Origin: an uncultured Lachnospiraceae bacterium
Lineage (GTDB): Bacteria; Bacillota; Clostridia; Lachnospirales; Lachnospiraceae
Reading direction: 5' to 3'
Assembly: GCA_947626945.1 (NCBI GenBank)
Contig: CANQUC010000019.1
Coordinates: 1-42,196 of the forward strand
DNA length: 42,196 bases
Of this stretch, positions 24,921-36,023 are shown piece by piece. Numbering within the stretch: position 1 is the stretch's first letter; each line of letters begins with the position of its first letter. Both the position numbers and the translations under genes were made by a program. The notes under the pieces are model-generated. The model did not search any database. It was not told the DNA's origin and saw nothing but the letters and a program-made list of their open reading frames with translations.

Positions 24921-25922
24921 TTATCCCGCAAAGGGAACCACGTCCTTTACAGCCTCTTTGGCCGTGATCCGCATGTCTCCGTTGTCAATATCCAAAAGGA
25001 TATACCGGTCGTTGCCCATTCCCAGCTCTTTCATATAAGAAAGCTGACGGTGGCCGTGACGGCTTTGAATCCGCTCCACCAGATCCGCGTGATCTTTCTC
25101 CTCCAGCGCGTAGACCAGATCGATGGAGGCCTGGTCTGCCGCCAGAATATCCACGGAAGCGGCAATGCCGATATTGGGCGTCACCACAGGCATGGCGGCG
25201 CAGCCCTCGCAGTCGCAGGAGACAGACATATTCCGAAGCACATTTATATAGGTGATCTTTTTGCCAAAATGATCGATCACCGCTTTTGTGGACTCCGTCA
25301 TGCGCTCCATAAATTCCTCTTTGCCAATGTCCCACATATCATCAGATCCCGGGGTGGTATGGATCATGCCTTTGCCGATCCGTCCATCCGCGCATCCGAT
25401 TCCCAGATTTTTATTGGAGCCCCCGAAGCCGCCGTTGGTATGCCCTTTGAAGTGGGTCAGGGCCACCAGGGAATCATAGTTTGTAAGATGGGCGCCCACA
25501 GACATTTCCGTAAACCACTTGCCGCCTCTTACCGGCAGCATCATCGCCCCGTCTTCATCCAGAATATCCACGGGACAAAAGGTCCAGCCGTTGACCTGCA
25601 GCGTCCTGCGGTGCTGACTGGTGGTATAGCGGTCTCCCCGGTAATAGGTATTGGTCTCCACAATGGCGGCATCCGGGATCCGTTTTTCCGTCAGTTCTTT
25701 CACCCAGGGCCTTGGAATGATGTTGGGCCCGTTCTGTTCACCGGTATGCAGCTTCACAGCCACCTTTCCGGAAATCTGTCCGCTGACCCGTTCATAGATC
25801 CTGCAAAGCCCCGCCGCGCTCAAATCCCGGGTAAAATATACAACCGACTCATTGCCGGTTCGTTCTTCATAGGGTACATACCGTTCTCCTCCCAGGCCGG
25901 GAAGTATCTTTTCAGACTGCAT
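24921..25922 (-). CDS. DUF362 domain protein
   Basis: A 333-residue protein of the DUF362 family, common in anaerobes. Characteristic segments are VAVKLHTGEQNGPNIIPRPW, SLVALTHFKGHTNGGFGGSN with the conserved HFKGH, and NKNLGIGCADGRIGK. Relatives often carry 4Fe-4S clusters; here only an isolated CDCEGC near residue 230 could bind metal. The function is unknown. The second of two adjacent ATGs (25922) is preferred, as AGGAG then sits six bases upstream. The rpoC terminator lies only about 30 bases before it, with no room for a full promoter outside it, so expression may depend on read-through from rpoC. Confidence 0.82.
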   Translation of the reverse strand: MQSEKILPGLGGERYVPYEERTGNESVVYFTRDLSAAGLCRIYERVSGQISGKVAVKLHTGEQNGPNIIPRPWVKELTEKRIPDAAIVETNTYYRGDRYTTSQHRRTLQVNGWTFCPVDILDEDGAMMLPVRGGKWFTEMSVGAHLTNYDSLVALTHFKGHTNGGFGGSNKNLGIGCADGRIGKGMIHTTPGSDDMWDIGKEEFMERMTESTKAVIDHFGKKITYINVLRNMSVSCDCEGCAAMPVVTPNIGIAASVDILAADQASIDLVYALEEKDHADLVERIQSRHGHRQLSYMKELGMGNDRYILLDIDNGDMRITAKEAVKDVVPFAG

Positions 25923-25945
25923 CATGTTCTCCTTTCAATCAAATG

Positions 25946-25987
25946 ATAAAATCTGCCCGGAAATACCGTTTCAGTACTTCCGGGCAG
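25946..25987 (-). terminator. Intrinsic terminator after rpoC
   Basis: CTGCCCGGAA (25978-25987 on the minus strand) pairs with TTCCGGGCAG (25953-25962), a perfect 10-bp stem with a 15-base loop, followed by ATTTTATC. The T run is interrupted, so partial read-through into the DUF362 gene is plausible. Confidence 0.75.
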
Positions 25988-25991
25988 CTTC

Positions 25992-28900
25992 TTACTCTTC
26001 AAAGAGCATAACCTCTTCTTCTTCGTTTACCTCTGCCGCGTCTGTATCCAGTTTTACATTGCGGTAGCGCTTCATGCCGGTACCTGCGGGAATCAGTTTT
26101 CCGATGATCACATTTTCCTTCAGGCCGATGAGGGCATCTTCCTTGCCCTTGATGGCTGCCTCTGTCAGAACCTTGGTAGTCTCCTGGAAAGACGCCGCGG
26201 ACAGGAACGAATTGGTAGCCAGCGCTGCCTTGGTAATGCCCAGCATCACCTGCTTGCCTTCCGCGGGCTTCTTGCCCTCCGCTTTCAGGTTTTCATTCAT
26301 GTCCTCAAAATCCAGAACATCCATCAGCGTTCCGGGAAGCACATCGGAATCACCGTTGCCCTCCACCCGGATCTTTTTCAGCATCTGGCGGACAATCACT
26401 TCAATATGCTTGTCGTTGATCTCAACGCCCTGCAGACGGTACACGCGCTGCACTTCCTGCAGCATATAATCCTGAACGGCCCGCACGCCCTTGATCTTTA
26501 AAATGTCGTGAGGGTTGATGCTGCCTTCCGTAAGCTCGTCGCCGGCTTCCAGAATATCGCCGTCCTGGACTTTGATACGGGATCCGTAAGGGATCAGATA
26601 GGCCTTGGTCTCTCCGGTCTCCTGATCGGTCACGATGATTTCCCGTTTCTTCTTGGTATCGTTAATAGAGGCCACGCCGCCAAACTCCGTGATGATGGCA
26701 AGGCCCTTAGGCTTTCTGGCCTCAAACAGCTCCTCCACACGGGGAAGACCCTGGGTAATATCGTCGCCTGCCACACCGCCGGTATGGAAAGTTCTCATAG
26801 TCAGCTGCGTACCCGGCTCTCCGATAGACTGGGCGGCAATGATTCCCACTGCCTCGCCTACCTGTACCGGCTCGCCGGTGGCCATATTGGCTCCGTAACA
26901 CTTGGAGCAGATACCCACATGGGATTTACAGGTCAGCACTGTCCGGATCTTTACTTCCTCAACAGGCTCGCCCTTTTCGTTGACGCCAAAGGCCATTACT
27001 TTCGCGGCCCTCCGGGGCGTGATCATGTGATTGCGCTTTACGATCACATTGCCGTCCCGGTCTACAATATCTTCCGCGGCGTAACGTCCGGTGATACGCT
27101 CCTGAAGGCTTTCAATCTCTTCTCTGCCTTCCATGAACGCCCGCACCATCATGCCTGGGATCTCATCCTTGCCGGCACAGCAGTCCACCTCGCGGATAAT
27201 CAGCTCCTGAGACACGTCCACCAGTCTTCTTGTGAGATAACCGGAGTCCGCGGTACGCAGCGCCGTATCGGACAGACCTTTTCTGGCGCCATGGGCGGAC
27301 ATAAAGTATTCCAGAACGTCCAGACCCTCACGGAAATTGGACTTGATGGGCAGCTCAATGGTACGGCCTGTGGTATCCGCCATCAGTCCGCGCATACCCG
27401 CAAGCTGCTTGATCTGCTTATCAGAACCACGGGCGCCGGAATCCGCCATCATGTAGATGTTGTTGTACACATCCAGGCCGTCCAGCAGCGCCTTGGTCAG
27501 CTTATCGTCTGTTTCTTTCCAGGTTTCCACAACGCTCTTATAGCGTTCTTCCTCTGTGCAGCGGCCCCGCTTGAAGTCCTTGGTAATGGCGTCCACCTGA
27601 TCCTGAGCCTCTGCCAGAAGCTGCGCCTTGATCTCGGGAACCGTCATGTCGGAAATGGAAACCGTCATGGCTGCCTTTGTGGAATATTTGTAACCCATTG
27701 CCTTAATGTCGTCCAGCACCTCGGCGGTACGGGTGGCGCCATGGGTATTGATCACCTTTTCCAGAATCTGCTTTAAGCCTTTCTTGCCCACATGGAAATC
27801 CACTTCCAGCTTCAGGTAATCTTCCGGCGTATTCCGCTCTACAAAGCCAAGATCCTGAGGAAGGATCTCATTGAAGATGAAACGGCCTACCGTAGAAGAA
27901 ATGATCCCGCTGACCTGCTGGCCGTCCGCCAGCGTCTTGGTCACCCGGACATTCACCCGGGAGTGCAGGGTTACCACGTCATTTTCATAAGCCAGAATGG
28001 CCTCGTTGGCGTTGCGGAAGCTCTTTCCCTCGCCCTTTGCCCCGGGGCGCTCCTGGGTCAGGTAGTAGATGCCAAGCACCATATCCTGAGACGGCACCGC
28101 AACAGGGCCGCCGTCAGAAGGCTTCAGCAGGTTATTGGGCGACAGCAGCAGGAACCGGCACTCGGCCTGGGCCTCCACGGAAAGGGGAAGATGCACGGCC
28201 ATCTGATCGCCGTCAAAGTCCGCATTGTAGGCAGTACAGACAAGAGGGTGCAGCTTGATGGCCTTGCCCTCTACCAGGATGGGCTCAAACGCCTGGATTC
28301 CCAGTCTGTGGAGGGTAGGGGCACGGTTCAGCATCACCGGATGCTCCTTGATCACATCCTCCAGCACATCCCATACTTCCGGCTGCAGTCTTTCCACCAT
28401 CTTCTTGGCGCTCTTGATATTGTGGGCTGTGCCGTTTGCCACCAGCTCCTTCATTACAAAAGGCTTAAACAGCTCAATAGCCATTTCCTTGGGCAGACCG
28501 CACTGGTAAATCTTCAGCTCCGGCCCCACCACGATTACGGAACGTCCGGAATAGTCCACACGTTTGCCCAGCAGATTCTGGCGGAAACGTCCGGATTTTC
28601 CTTTCAGCATATCGGAAAGAGACTTCAGCGCCCGGTTGCCCGGCCCTGTTACGGGACGGCCCCGGCGTCCGTTGTCAATAAGGGCGTCCACTGCCTCCTG
28701 CAGCATACGCTTTTCATTGCGCACGATGATGTCCGGCGCGCCAAGCTCCAGCAGTCTTTTCAGCCGGTTGTTCCGGTTGATGATCCTCCGGTACAGATCG
28801 TTCAGATCGGAGGTGGCAAACCGGCCGCCGTCCAGCTGTACCATGGGACGCAGATCCGGCGGGATCACCGGGATCACGTCCAGGATCATCCACTCCGGCT

Positions 28901-29603
28901 TGTTGCCGGCGCTGCGGAAAGCTTCCACTACTTCCAGGCGCTTGATGATCCGGGCGCGCTTCTGGCCGGAAGACTCCCGGAGGCCTGTCTGCAGCTCTTC
29001 AAATTCCTTTTCCAGGTCGATGTCTTTCAGAAGCTCCTTGATGGCTTCCGCGCCCATCCCCACACGGAAATCATTTCCATAGGCTTCCCGGGCGTCCTGG
29101 TATTCCTTTTCTGTCAGCACCTGCTTATACTCCAGCCCGGAATTGGCGGGATCCAATACGATATAATTGGCAAAATACAGCACTTTTTCCAGTGTTCTGG
29201 GAGACAGATCCAAAATCAGGCCCATCCGGCTGGGAATCCCCTTGAAATACCAGATATGGGAAACCGGAGCCGCAAGCTCGATATGGCCCATCCGCTCCCG
29301 GCGAACGTTTGCCTTGGTCACCTCAACGCCGCATCGGTCACAGACAACCCCTTTGTATCTGATTTTTTTATATTTACCGCAATGACACTCCCAGTCCTTG
29401 CTGGGTCCGAAGATCCGCTCGCAGAACAGGCCGTCCTTTTCCGGCTTTAAGGTTCTGTAGTTGATGGTCTCCGGCTTTTTCACCTCGCCCCGGGACCACT
29501 CGCGGATTTTTTCCGGAGAAGCCAGTCCGATGCGGATGGATTCAAATGTCATGGGCTGGTAAGCTTCTTTCGTTGCGTTTGTTCCATTTGCTGTTTCCGG
29601 CAT
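25992..29603 (-). CDS. rpoC: DNA-directed RNA polymerase subunit beta'
   Basis: A 1203-residue catalytic subunit of RNA polymerase. The N-terminal zinc ribbon ([20 protein letters not shown]), the catalytic magnesium loop NADFDGDQ, and the second zinc site ([13 protein letters not shown]) are in order, followed by [21 protein letters not shown] of the trigger-loop region. Length is typical for Firmicutes without large insertions. AAAGGAG precedes ATG 29603 by eight bases. It lies 29 bases downstream of rpoB in the same operon and ends at an intrinsic terminator. Confidence 0.99.
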   Translation of the reverse strand: MPETANGTNATKEAYQPMTFESIRIGLASPEKIREWSRGEVKKPETINYRTLKPEKDGLFCERIFGPSKDWECHCGKYKKIRYKGVVCDRCGVEVTKANVRRERMGHIELAAPVSHIWYFKGIPSRMGLILDLSPRTLEKVLYFANYIVLDPANSGLEYKQVLTEKEYQDAREAYGNDFRVGMGAEAIKELLKDIDLEKEFEELQTGLRESSGQKRARIIKRLEVVEAFRSAGNKPEWMILDVIPVIPPDLRPMVQLDGGRFATSDLNDLYRRIINRNNRLKRLLELGAPDIIVRNEKRMLQEAVDALIDNGRRGRPVTGPGNRALKSLSDMLKGKSGRFRQNLLGKRVDYSGRSVIVVGPELKIYQCGLPKEMAIELFKPFVMKELVANGTAHNIKSAKKMVERLQPEVWDVLEDVIKEHPVMLNRAPTLHRLGIQAFEPILVEGKAIKLHPLVCTAYNADFDGDQMAVHLPLSVEAQAECRFLLLSPNNLLKPSDGGPVAVPSQDMVLGIYYLTQERPGAKGEGKSFRNANEAILAYENDVVTLHSRVNVRVTKTLADGQQVSGIISSTVGRFIFNEILPQDLGFVERNTPEDYLKLEVDFHVGKKGLKQILEKVINTHGATRTAEVLDDIKAMGYKYSTKAAMTVSISDMTVPEIKAQLLAEAQDQVDAITKDFKRGRCTEEERYKSVVETWKETDDKLTKALLDGLDVYNNIYMMADSGARGSDKQIKQLAGMRGLMADTTGRTIELPIKSNFREGLDVLEYFMSAHGARKGLSDTALRTADSGYLTRRLVDVSQELIIREVDCCAGKDEIPGMMVRAFMEGREEIESLQERITGRYAAEDIVDRDGNVIVKRNHMITPRRAAKVMAFGVNEKGEPVEEVKIRTVLTCKSHVGICSKCYGANMATGEPVQVGEAVGIIAAQSIGEPGTQLTMRTFHTGGVAGDDITQGLPRVEELFEARKPKGLAIITEFGGVASINDTKKKREIIVTDQETGETKAYLIPYGSRIKVQDGDILEAGDELTEGSINPHDILKIKGVRAVQDYMLQEVQRVYRLQGVEINDKHIEVIVRQMLKKIRVEGNGDSDVLPGTLMDVLDFEDMNENLKAEGKKPAEGKQVMLGITKAALATNSFLSAASFQETTKVLTEAAIKGKEDALIGLKENVIIGKLIPAGTGMKRYRNVKLDTDAAEVNEEEEVMLFEE

Positions 29604-29632
29604 TTATGACACTCCTTTCAGCTGCGGGCTTT

Positions 29633-32600
29633 CTACATCAAATCTTCTACATCTGCTGCAATGGTTTCCAGAAGCTGATCTTCATCGGGATCCTCGTCCA
29701 CAATATCGATCAGTTCTTCGTTTTCGTCAAATTCCTGCTTGGTGAATCCATGCTCCTCATAGGAATCTTCATAGCGGAAGTTCTTGTCTCCCTCAATAAT
29801 GGAGTTGAGATCGGTCTCGCCATATTCGATGGTCTCCATGATCTCCACTTCCGTTTTGTCCTCCCGGAGCACGCGCACATCCAGTCCAAGAGACTGCAGC
29901 TCTTTCAAAAGCACCTTAAAGGACTCGGGAATGCCCGGTTCAGGAATGTTGTTGCCCTTAATGATGGCCTCGTAAGTCTTTACACGGCCGATCACATCGT
30001 CCGACTTCACCGTCAGGATCTCCTGCAGGGTATAAGAAGCGCCATAGGCCTCCAGCGCCCAGACCTCCATCTCGCCGAAACGCTGGCCGCCGAACTGGGC
30101 TTTGCCGCCCAGCGGCTGCTGGGTAACAAGCGAATAGGGGCCGGTGGAACGGGCATGGATCTTATCGTCTACCAGATGATGCAGCTTCAGGTAGTGCATA
30201 TGTCCCACGGTGACAGGGCCGTCGAAAAATTCTCCCGTACGGCCGTCACGAAGGCGGACTTTGCCGTCTCTGGAAATGGGCACGCCTTTCCACACCTTCC
30301 GGTGTTCCTTATGCTCATCCAGATACTGAAGCACCTCCGGAAGCAGAGACTCTCCGTGCTTTGCGACAAATTCATCCCACTCCAGATTTACATAGTCGTT
30401 GGCAAGATCCAGCGTGTCCATAATATCGATCTCGTCGGCGCCGTCAAATACAGGCGTGGCAATGTTGAAGCCCAGCGCCTTTGCCGCCAGGGACAGATGG
30501 ATCTCCAGTACCTGCCCGATATTCATACGGGACGGCACGCCCAGAGGATTCAGCACGATATCCAGAGGCCGTCCGTTGGGCAGATAGGGCATATCCTCCA
30601 CAGGCAGTACCCGGGAAACCACACCTTTGTTTCCGTGACGGCCTGCCATCTTATCACCTACGGAGATCTTTCTCTTCTGGGCAATATAGATCCGCACAGC
30701 CTGGTTGACACCGGGCGACAGTTCATCCTTATTTTCTCTTGTGAACACCTTGGCGTCCACAACGATTCCATATTCGCCATGAGGCACTTTCAGGGAAGTG
30801 TCCCGGACCTCTCTGGCCTTTTCGCCAAAGATGGCCCGCAGCAGACGCTCTTCCGCTGTCAGCTCCGTCTCGCCCTTGGGGGTCACCTTACCTACCAGGA
30901 TATCTCCCGCGCGAACCTCGGCGCCGATGTGGATGATCCCTCTTTCGTCCAGATGCTTCAGCGCGTCGTCGCCAACGCCGGGAACATCTCTTGTGATCTC
31001 CTCGGGGCCAAGCTTGGTATCCCGTGCTTCCGCCTCATATTCCTCAATATGGATGGAAGTATAGACATCGTCCTGCACCAGCTTTTCGCTGAGCAGAACC
31101 GCATCTTCATAATTATAGCCCTCCCAGGTCATAAATCCGATCAGCGGATTCTTGCCGAGAGCCATCTCGCCGTTTGACGTTGAAGGGCCGTCAGCAATTA
31201 CCTGGCCCGCCTCCACATGCTCGTCTTTATCCACAATAGGCTTCTGGTTGTAGCAGTTGCTCTGATTGCTGCGGGCAAACTTGGTAAGATGATACTCGTC
31301 TCTTGTGCCGTCCTCGTCGGCGCGGATCACGATCTTGGCGGAAGTGGAGCGCTCCACAACGCCGGCGCGCTTTGCCAGCACGCAGACTCCGGAATCCTCC
31401 GCCGCCTTGGTCTCCATACCGGTGCCTACCACAGGCGCCTCGGTGATCATCAGCGGCACAGCCTGACGCTGCATGTTGGAGCCCATCAGCGCACGGTTGG
31501 CATCGTCGTTCTCCAGGAAAGGAATCAGGGCCGTCGCAACGGAAAACAGCATCTTGGGAGACACGTCCATATAGTCGATCAAATGCTTGTCATATTCCTG
31601 GGTCTCTTCTCTGTAACGGCCGGATATCATTCTGTGAAGGAAATGGCCCTCCTCATCCAGAGGCTCATTTGCCTGCGCCACATGGTAATTGTCTTCCTCA
31701 TCGGCAGTCATATAGACTACCTCGTCTGTGACTACCGGATTGGTGGGATCTGTCTGATCCACCTTGCGGTAGGGAGCCTCCACAAACCCGTACTCGTTGA
31801 TGCGGGCATAGGTAGCCAGGGAATTGATCAGACCAATGTTGGGACCTTCAGGAGTCTCAATAGGACACATCCGCCCGTAATGGGAATAGTGCACATCACG
31901 AACCTCAAAACCGGCCCGGTCTCTTGACAGGCCGCCGGGGCCCAGAGCAGACAGACGGCGCTTGTGGGTCAGCTCGCCCAGCGGGTTATTCTGATCCATA
32001 AACTGGGACAGCTGGGAAGATCCGAAAAACTCTTTCACCGCTGCCGTCACAGGTTTGATATTGATCAGCGTCTGAGGAGAGATCACTTCCATATCCTGAG
32101 TGGTCATACGCTCTCTCACCACGCGCTCCAGACGGGACAGACCGATCCGGTACTGGTTCTGCAGAAGCTCTCCCACAGAACGGATCCGGCGGTTGCCCAG
32201 ATGATCGATATCATCGTCGCTGCCAATGCCGTACTCCAGGTGCATATTATAGTTGATGGAAGCAAAAATATCTTCTTTTGTAATGTGCTTGGGGATCAGC
32301 TCATGGACGCGGAGAGAAACCGCTTCCAGTATGGCAGCCGTGTCGTCGCCGCACTCATCCAGGATCTCTTTCAGCACAGGATAATATACATACTCTGTGG
32401 CGCCGGCTTTTCTTGCCTCTTCCCGGCTCACGTTCACAAATTTGGTGATGTCCACCATACAGTTGGAGATCACCTTTACGTTCCGCTCTTCAGCCTGGAT
32501 CATCACGGAAAAGATGGCCGCGTTCTGGATCTGGTCGGCCTGTTCTCTTGTAAGCTTCGTACCTGCTTCTGCAATGATCTCTCCGGTGGAAGTGTCTACC

Positions 32601-33493
32601 GCGTCCTCTGCCAGCACATGACCGGCGATCCGGTTGCGGAACATCAGTTTTTTATTGAATTTATAGCGCCCTACCTTGGCAAGGTCATAGCGCTTGGGAT
32701 CGAAAAACATGCTGTTGATCAGACCCTCCGCGCTTTCCACTGTCAGAGGCTCTCCGGGACGGATCTTTTTGTAAAGCTCCAGAAGCCCTTCCTCATAGTT
32801 TGTGGAAACGTCCTTTCCAAAGCTGGCAAGCAGCTTGGGCTCCTCCCCGAACAGATCCAGGATCTGCTGGTTGGAACCTACGCCAAGGGCACGGATCAGC
32901 ACGGTAATGGGCACTTTTCTTGTCCGGTCAACACGGACATAAAAAACATCGTTAGAGTCCGTTTCATACTCTAACCATGCTCCACGATTTGGAATGACGG
33001 TGGCGGAATACAATGTTTTGCCCACTTTGTCATGGGCGATGGCATAGTAAATGCCCGGAGAACGCACCAGCTGGCTTACGATCACGCGCTCCGCGCCGTT
33101 GATCACAAAGGTGCCTGTCTCCGTCATCAGAGGCAGATCTCCCATGAAAATATCATGTTCATTGATCTCGTCGTTTTCCTTGTTATAAAGACGGACTTTC
33201 ACCTTCAGGGGAGCCGCATAGGTAGCATCGCGTTCTTTGCATTCCTCGATGGTGTATTTCGTATCCTCTTTGCATAAAACGAAATCCACAAATTCCAGAC
33301 TCAGCTGACCGCTGTAATCCGAAATCGGAGAAATATCCGCAAATACTTCTTTCAGGCCTTCGTCCAGGAACCATTGATAGGAGTCTTTCTGCACTTCGAT
33401 CAGGTTGGGCATTTCCAGAACTTCTTTTTGCCTTGCATAGCTCATGCGGGAGCCTCTTCCGGCCGGTACCGGCTTAATTCTGTTCTTCTCCAT
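29633..33493 (-). CDS. rpoB: DNA-directed RNA polymerase subunit beta
   Basis: A 1286-residue catalytic subunit of RNA polymerase. The rifampicin pocket reads [20 protein letters not shown] then [10 protein letters not shown], with Asp, His and Ser at the positions (516, 526, 531 in E. coli numbering) that define a sensitive-type pocket. The C-terminal [20 protein letters not shown] is intact, and the tail is acidic. The ATG at 33493 is preferred over an in-frame GTG at 33505, since the GTG lies inside the AGAGGTGG ribosome site. First gene of rpoBC with its own promoter; rplJL, its usual upstream neighbours, are not here. Confidence 0.98.
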   Translation of the reverse strand: MEKNRIKPVPAGRGSRMSYARQKEVLEMPNLIEVQKDSYQWFLDEGLKEVFADISPISDYSGQLSLEFVDFVLCKEDTKYTIEECKERDATYAAPLKVKVRLYNKENDEINEHDIFMGDLPLMTETGTFVINGAERVIVSQLVRSPGIYYAIAHDKVGKTLYSATVIPNRGAWLEYETDSNDVFYVRVDRTRKVPITVLIRALGVGSNQQILDLFGEEPKLLASFGKDVSTNYEEGLLELYKKIRPGEPLTVESAEGLINSMFFDPKRYDLAKVGRYKFNKKLMFRNRIAGHVLAEDAVDTSTGEIIAEAGTKLTREQADQIQNAAIFSVMIQAEERNVKVISNCMVDITKFVNVSREEARKAGATEYVYYPVLKEILDECGDDTAAILEAVSLRVHELIPKHITKEDIFASINYNMHLEYGIGSDDDIDHLGNRRIRSVGELLQNQYRIGLSRLERVVRERMTTQDMEVISPQTLINIKPVTAAVKEFFGSSQLSQFMDQNNPLGELTHKRRLSALGPGGLSRDRAGFEVRDVHYSHYGRMCPIETPEGPNIGLINSLATYARINEYGFVEAPYRKVDQTDPTNPVVTDEVVYMTADEEDNYHVAQANEPLDEEGHFLHRMISGRYREETQEYDKHLIDYMDVSPKMLFSVATALIPFLENDDANRALMGSNMQRQAVPLMITEAPVVGTGMETKAAEDSGVCVLAKRAGVVERSTSAKIVIRADEDGTRDEYHLTKFARSNQSNCYNQKPIVDKDEHVEAGQVIADGPSTSNGEMALGKNPLIGFMTWEGYNYEDAVLLSEKLVQDDVYTSIHIEEYEAEARDTKLGPEEITRDVPGVGDDALKHLDERGIIHIGAEVRAGDILVGKVTPKGETELTAEERLLRAIFGEKAREVRDTSLKVPHGEYGIVVDAKVFTRENKDELSPGVNQAVRIYIAQKRKISVGDKMAGRHGNKGVVSRVLPVEDMPYLPNGRPLDIVLNPLGVPSRMNIGQVLEIHLSLAAKALGFNIATPVFDGADEIDIMDTLDLANDYVNLEWDEFVAKHGESLLPEVLQYLDEHKEHRKVWKGVPISRDGKVRLRDGRTGEFFDGPVTVGHMHYLKLHHLVDDKIHARSTGPYSLVTQQPLGGKAQFGGQRFGEMEVWALEAYGASYTLQEILTVKSDDVIGRVKTYEAIIKGNNIPEPGIPESFKVLLKELQSLGLDVRVLREDKTEVEIMETIEYGETDLNSIIEGDKNFRYEDSYEEHGFTKQEFDENEELIDIVDEDPDEDQLLETIAADVEDLM

Positions 33494-33565
33494 AGGGTGT
33501 TCCACCTCTCGTCATACTTTCTTCCCCGGATTTTGGGGATAGCTATCCATAATAGTGCACCCTAC

Positions 33566-33594
33566 ATAGTAACATAAGCTTTTTTTTTTGTCAA
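33566..33594 (-). promoter_or_regulatory. Promoter of rpoBC
   Basis: TTGACA (33594-33589), 17-base spacer beginning with a long A run, TACTAT (33571-33566) on the minus strand, with a leader of about 70 bases before rpoB. Consistent with rpoBC being transcribed apart from any ribosomal-protein operon. Confidence 0.8.
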
Positions 33595-33597
33595 TCC

Positions 33598-33616
33598 GGT
33601 ATTTTTCAAAAATACC
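33598..33616 (-). terminator. Hairpin between proA and the rpoB promoter
   Basis: GGTATTTTT and AAAAATACC (9-base arms, one central base) form a perfect inverted repeat directly upstream of the rpoB -35 box. It follows proA by about 45 bases and may act as a weak terminator, but lacks a T run after the stem; an upstream regulatory role for rpoBC is possible. Confidence 0.4.
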
Positions 33617-33661
33617 AAACAATTTTTTCAGAGTAACGCTTCCGGATACCGCCGCTGCCCG

Positions 33662-34909
33662 CTACCGGATCTGTCCTTCCCCGTTGATCAGATACTTGAT
33701 GGTGGTCAGCTCTTTCAGACCCATAGGCCCTCTGGCATGAAGCTTCTGGGTAGAGATGCCGATCTCCGCTCCCAGCCCGAACTCCTCTCCGTCCGTAAAC
33801 CGGGTGGAGCAGTTCACATAGACTGCCGCCGCGTCAATATACTTCTGGAAAGCCTCCGCATTGCAAAGATCCTTTGTAACGATACACTCCGAATGGCCTG
33901 TGGAATACTGGCTGATATGAGCAATGGCCTCTTCCAGGCTGTCCACTACCCGAACCGCCAGAATGTAATCCAGAAATTCTGTCGCGTAATCCTCCTTGGT
34001 GGCAGCGACCACACAGTCTCCCAGAATCTCCCTGGTAACGGGACAGCCCCGAAGCTCCACCTGGTGAGCGTCCAGCCGTTCTTTCATCATGGGCAGGAAA
34101 GTCTTTGCCACGTCACGGTGTACCAGACAGGTTTCAAGAGCGTTGCATACGCTGGGCCGCTGGGTCTTTCCGTTGTCCAGAATCTCCACGGCCATATTCA
34201 GATCCGCGGAGGCGTCCACAAACAGGTGACAGTTTCCCGTACCGGTTTCAATCACCGGCACCGTAGCGTTCTGCACCACCGCCCTGATCAGGCCCGCGCC
34301 TCCTCTGGGAATCAGCAGATCCAGAAATCCGTTTGCTTTCATCATCATCAGGGATGTTTCCCGGGAGGTATCCTGTACAAGCTGGATACAGTCTTCCGGA
34401 AATCCGGCCTGCCGGATCGCCTTTCTCATAAGCTCTGCCAGGCACCGATTTGAATGGAAAGCTTCCTTGCCGCCCCGCAGGATTACCCCGTTGCCGCTTT
34501 TAAAGCAAAGGGCCGCCGCGTCCACCGTCACATTGGGACGGGCTTCATAGATGATCCCCACAACACCCATAGGCACCCGCACCTTTGTGATCCGCATGCC
34601 GTTCGGACAGACATGTCCGCCTTCCACAGTCCCTACCGGATCCTCCAGCGCCGCCAGTTTTTCGCAGGCTCCGGCCATGGAGCGGATCCGCTCTTTTGTC
34701 AGCAGCAGCCGGTCCTGCATGGACTGAGACATGCCGTTTGCCTTTGCCTGTTCCAGATCTTTCCCGTTTTCTCCAAGGATCTGTTCTGTATTGTCCAGAA
34801 GCATCTGAGAAATTGCCAAAAGTGCTTTGTTCTTTTCCGCTGTTCCCGCCGTGGCCAGGCTGGTCTTTGCCGCCTTTGCCCGAACGCCCATTTCTTCTAT
34901 CAGATTCAT
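33662..34909 (-). CDS. proA: Glutamate-5-semialdehyde (gamma-glutamyl phosphate) reductase
   Basis: A 415-residue NADPH-dependent enzyme for the second step of proline synthesis. Family signatures are VPMGVVGIIYEARPNVTVDA, FKSGNGVILRGGKEA and the catalytic-cysteine region RPSVCNALETCLVH. The C-terminus carries FTDGEEFGLGAEIGIST. The start at 34909 has a purine-rich GGAAAAGG site. It lies 24 bases downstream of proB and together they convert glutamate to glutamate-5-semialdehyde, which cyclises toward proline; proC is not in the window. Confidence 0.97.
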   Translation of the reverse strand: MNLIEEMGVRAKAAKTSLATAGTAEKNKALLAISQMLLDNTEQILGENGKDLEQAKANGMSQSMQDRLLLTKERIRSMAGACEKLAALEDPVGTVEGGHVCPNGMRITKVRVPMGVVGIIYEARPNVTVDAAALCFKSGNGVILRGGKEAFHSNRCLAELMRKAIRQAGFPEDCIQLVQDTSRETSLMMMKANGFLDLLIPRGGAGLIRAVVQNATVPVIETGTGNCHLFVDASADLNMAVEILDNGKTQRPSVCNALETCLVHRDVAKTFLPMMKERLDAHQVELRGCPVTREILGDCVVAATKEDYATEFLDYILAVRVVDSLEEAIAHISQYSTGHSECIVTKDLCNAEAFQKYIDAAAVYVNCSTRFTDGEEFGLGAEIGISTQKLHARGPMGLKELTTIKYLINGEGQIR

Positions 34910-34933
34910 TTTCCTTTTCCTTTCTGCCTGCCG

Positions 34934-35746
34934 TCAGGCCTCTTTCCCGTCAAGGCGCTTGCTTGCCACAAATATGGTACCGATGGGCTTGTTGTCCAGC
35001 AGATCGTAAAGCTTGGCGGGATCATTCCCGCTCATGATCACGGTGTCGATGCCCTGCTCTCCTGCAAGCTCCGCCGCATGGATCTTGGTCCGCATGCCGC
35101 CGGTTCCAAAAGCGGTTCCGGCGCCCCCCGCGCTTTTCTTTACCGATTTGTCGATCTTTTCCACAATGGGAATCAGCCTGGCGTCCTCAAACTGGTGGGG
35201 ATCCCGGTCGTAAAATCCCTCAATGTCCGACATCATCACAAGCAGATCCGCTTGGGCGATCACCGCTACCATTGCCGCCAGAGAATCGTTTTCTCCTACT
35301 TTCAGTTCCAGTTCGTCAATGGCAACTGTATCATTTTCATTGACGATGGGAATCACGCCCTGGGCCAGAAGCCGTTTAATGGCTTTTTCCACATTCACCC
35401 GGCGATCCTCCAGCAGGATATATTTGGTAAGCAGCACCTGAGCCACCGTGATACTGTACTCCGAAAACTGCTTGTCATACATGTACATCAGCTCGCACTG
35501 CCCCACCGCGGCGCAGGCCTGTTTTGTCGGCGTATCCTCCGGCCGCTCCACCAGTCCCAGCTTTGCCATGCCAAGGCCTACCGAGCCGCTGGATACCAAA
35601 ATGATCTCTTTTCCGGAATTCTGCAGATCCGCCAGCGTTTTTACAAGCGCTTCCACCCGGCGGATGTTCAGTCTTCCGGTGCCGTGGGTCAGGGTGGAGG
35701 TGCCCACTTTTACTACAATCCGTTTTTTATCTTTCAGATCAATCAT
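34934..35746 (-). CDS. proB: Glutamate 5-kinase, short form without PUA domain
   Basis: A 270-residue amino-acid kinase that phosphorylates glutamate for proline synthesis. It begins MIDLKDKKRIVVKVGTSTLT and carries SSGSVGLGM, PIVNENDTVAI and the Lys-containing GTGGMRTKIHAAELA. The C-terminal PUA domain of longer forms (about 367 residues in E. coli) is absent, which is common in Firmicutes. The start is ATG 35746; the much longer in-frame extension to 35992 runs through the promoter and hairpin region and is not credible. The ribosome site AAAGGA is rather distant (11 bases). First gene of proBA. Confidence 0.95.
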   Translation of the reverse strand: MIDLKDKKRIVVKVGTSTLTHGTGRLNIRRVEALVKTLADLQNSGKEIILVSSGSVGLGMAKLGLVERPEDTPTKQACAAVGQCELMYMYDKQFSEYSITVAQVLLTKYILLEDRRVNVEKAIKRLLAQGVIPIVNENDTVAIDELELKVGENDSLAAMVAVIAQADLLVMMSDIEGFYDRDPHQFEDARLIPIVEKIDKSVKKSAGGAGTAFGTGGMRTKIHAAELAGEQGIDTVIMSGNDPAKLYDLLDNKPIGTIFVASKRLDGKEA

Positions 35747-35813
35747 AAATGATTCGTTCCTTTCTTTTGTATGCCGGATCCCGGTTTCCCGGGTCGTCCA
35801 AAGAAGTACATTC

Positions 35814-35841
35814 ATTATAACAGTTTTATCCCAAAAAGCAA
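35814..35841 (-). promoter_or_regulatory. Promoter of proBA
   Basis: An extended -10 box TG-T-TATAAT (TATAAT at 35819-35814) with a weak TTGCTT -35 (35841-35836), 16-base spacer. The leader has a short CCCGG-GAAA-CCGGG hairpin (around 35780-35793). No T-box or other known riboswitch was recognised. Confidence 0.65.
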
Positions 35842-35905
35842 TTCCTTTTCTTTTTAAGAATATTTCGGAAGATCTTTTACGGAAGATAAATGAAAAACGA
35901 TAAAG

Positions 35906-35948
35906 AGAGCGTTTCAAAACAATCGCCTGTTTTGAGCGCTCTTTTTTT
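35906..35948 (+). terminator. Terminator-like hairpin in the divergent proB / surface-protein gap
   Basis: An interrupted stem (35906-35911 with 37-42, and 35914-35921 with 28-35) and six-base loop, followed by seven T on the plus strand. No plus-strand gene ends here: it lies about 75 bases ahead of the surface-protein gene at 36024, so it could be a leader attenuator for it or a remnant. A second small hairpin CGGTTT/AAACCG follows at 35982-35996. I could not place a convincing plus-strand promoter in this gap. Confidence 0.6.
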
Positions 35949-36023
35949 ATGCCTCTCTCCTGCCAAACCCGCCAAAAACGCCGGTTTTCCAAACCGCAAT
36001 ATTATAAGAAAGGAAGAGAAGCT

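Noticed and set aside
27792-29450. Long plus-strand open frames opposite rpoC and rpoB
   Set aside because: They mirror the codon bias of the polymerase genes, lack ribosome sites and have low-complexity His/Gln-rich products.
35747-35992. N-terminal extension of proB by 82 codons
   Set aside because: It would run through the proBA promoter and the terminator-like hairpin; the family begins at the MIDLKDKK position.
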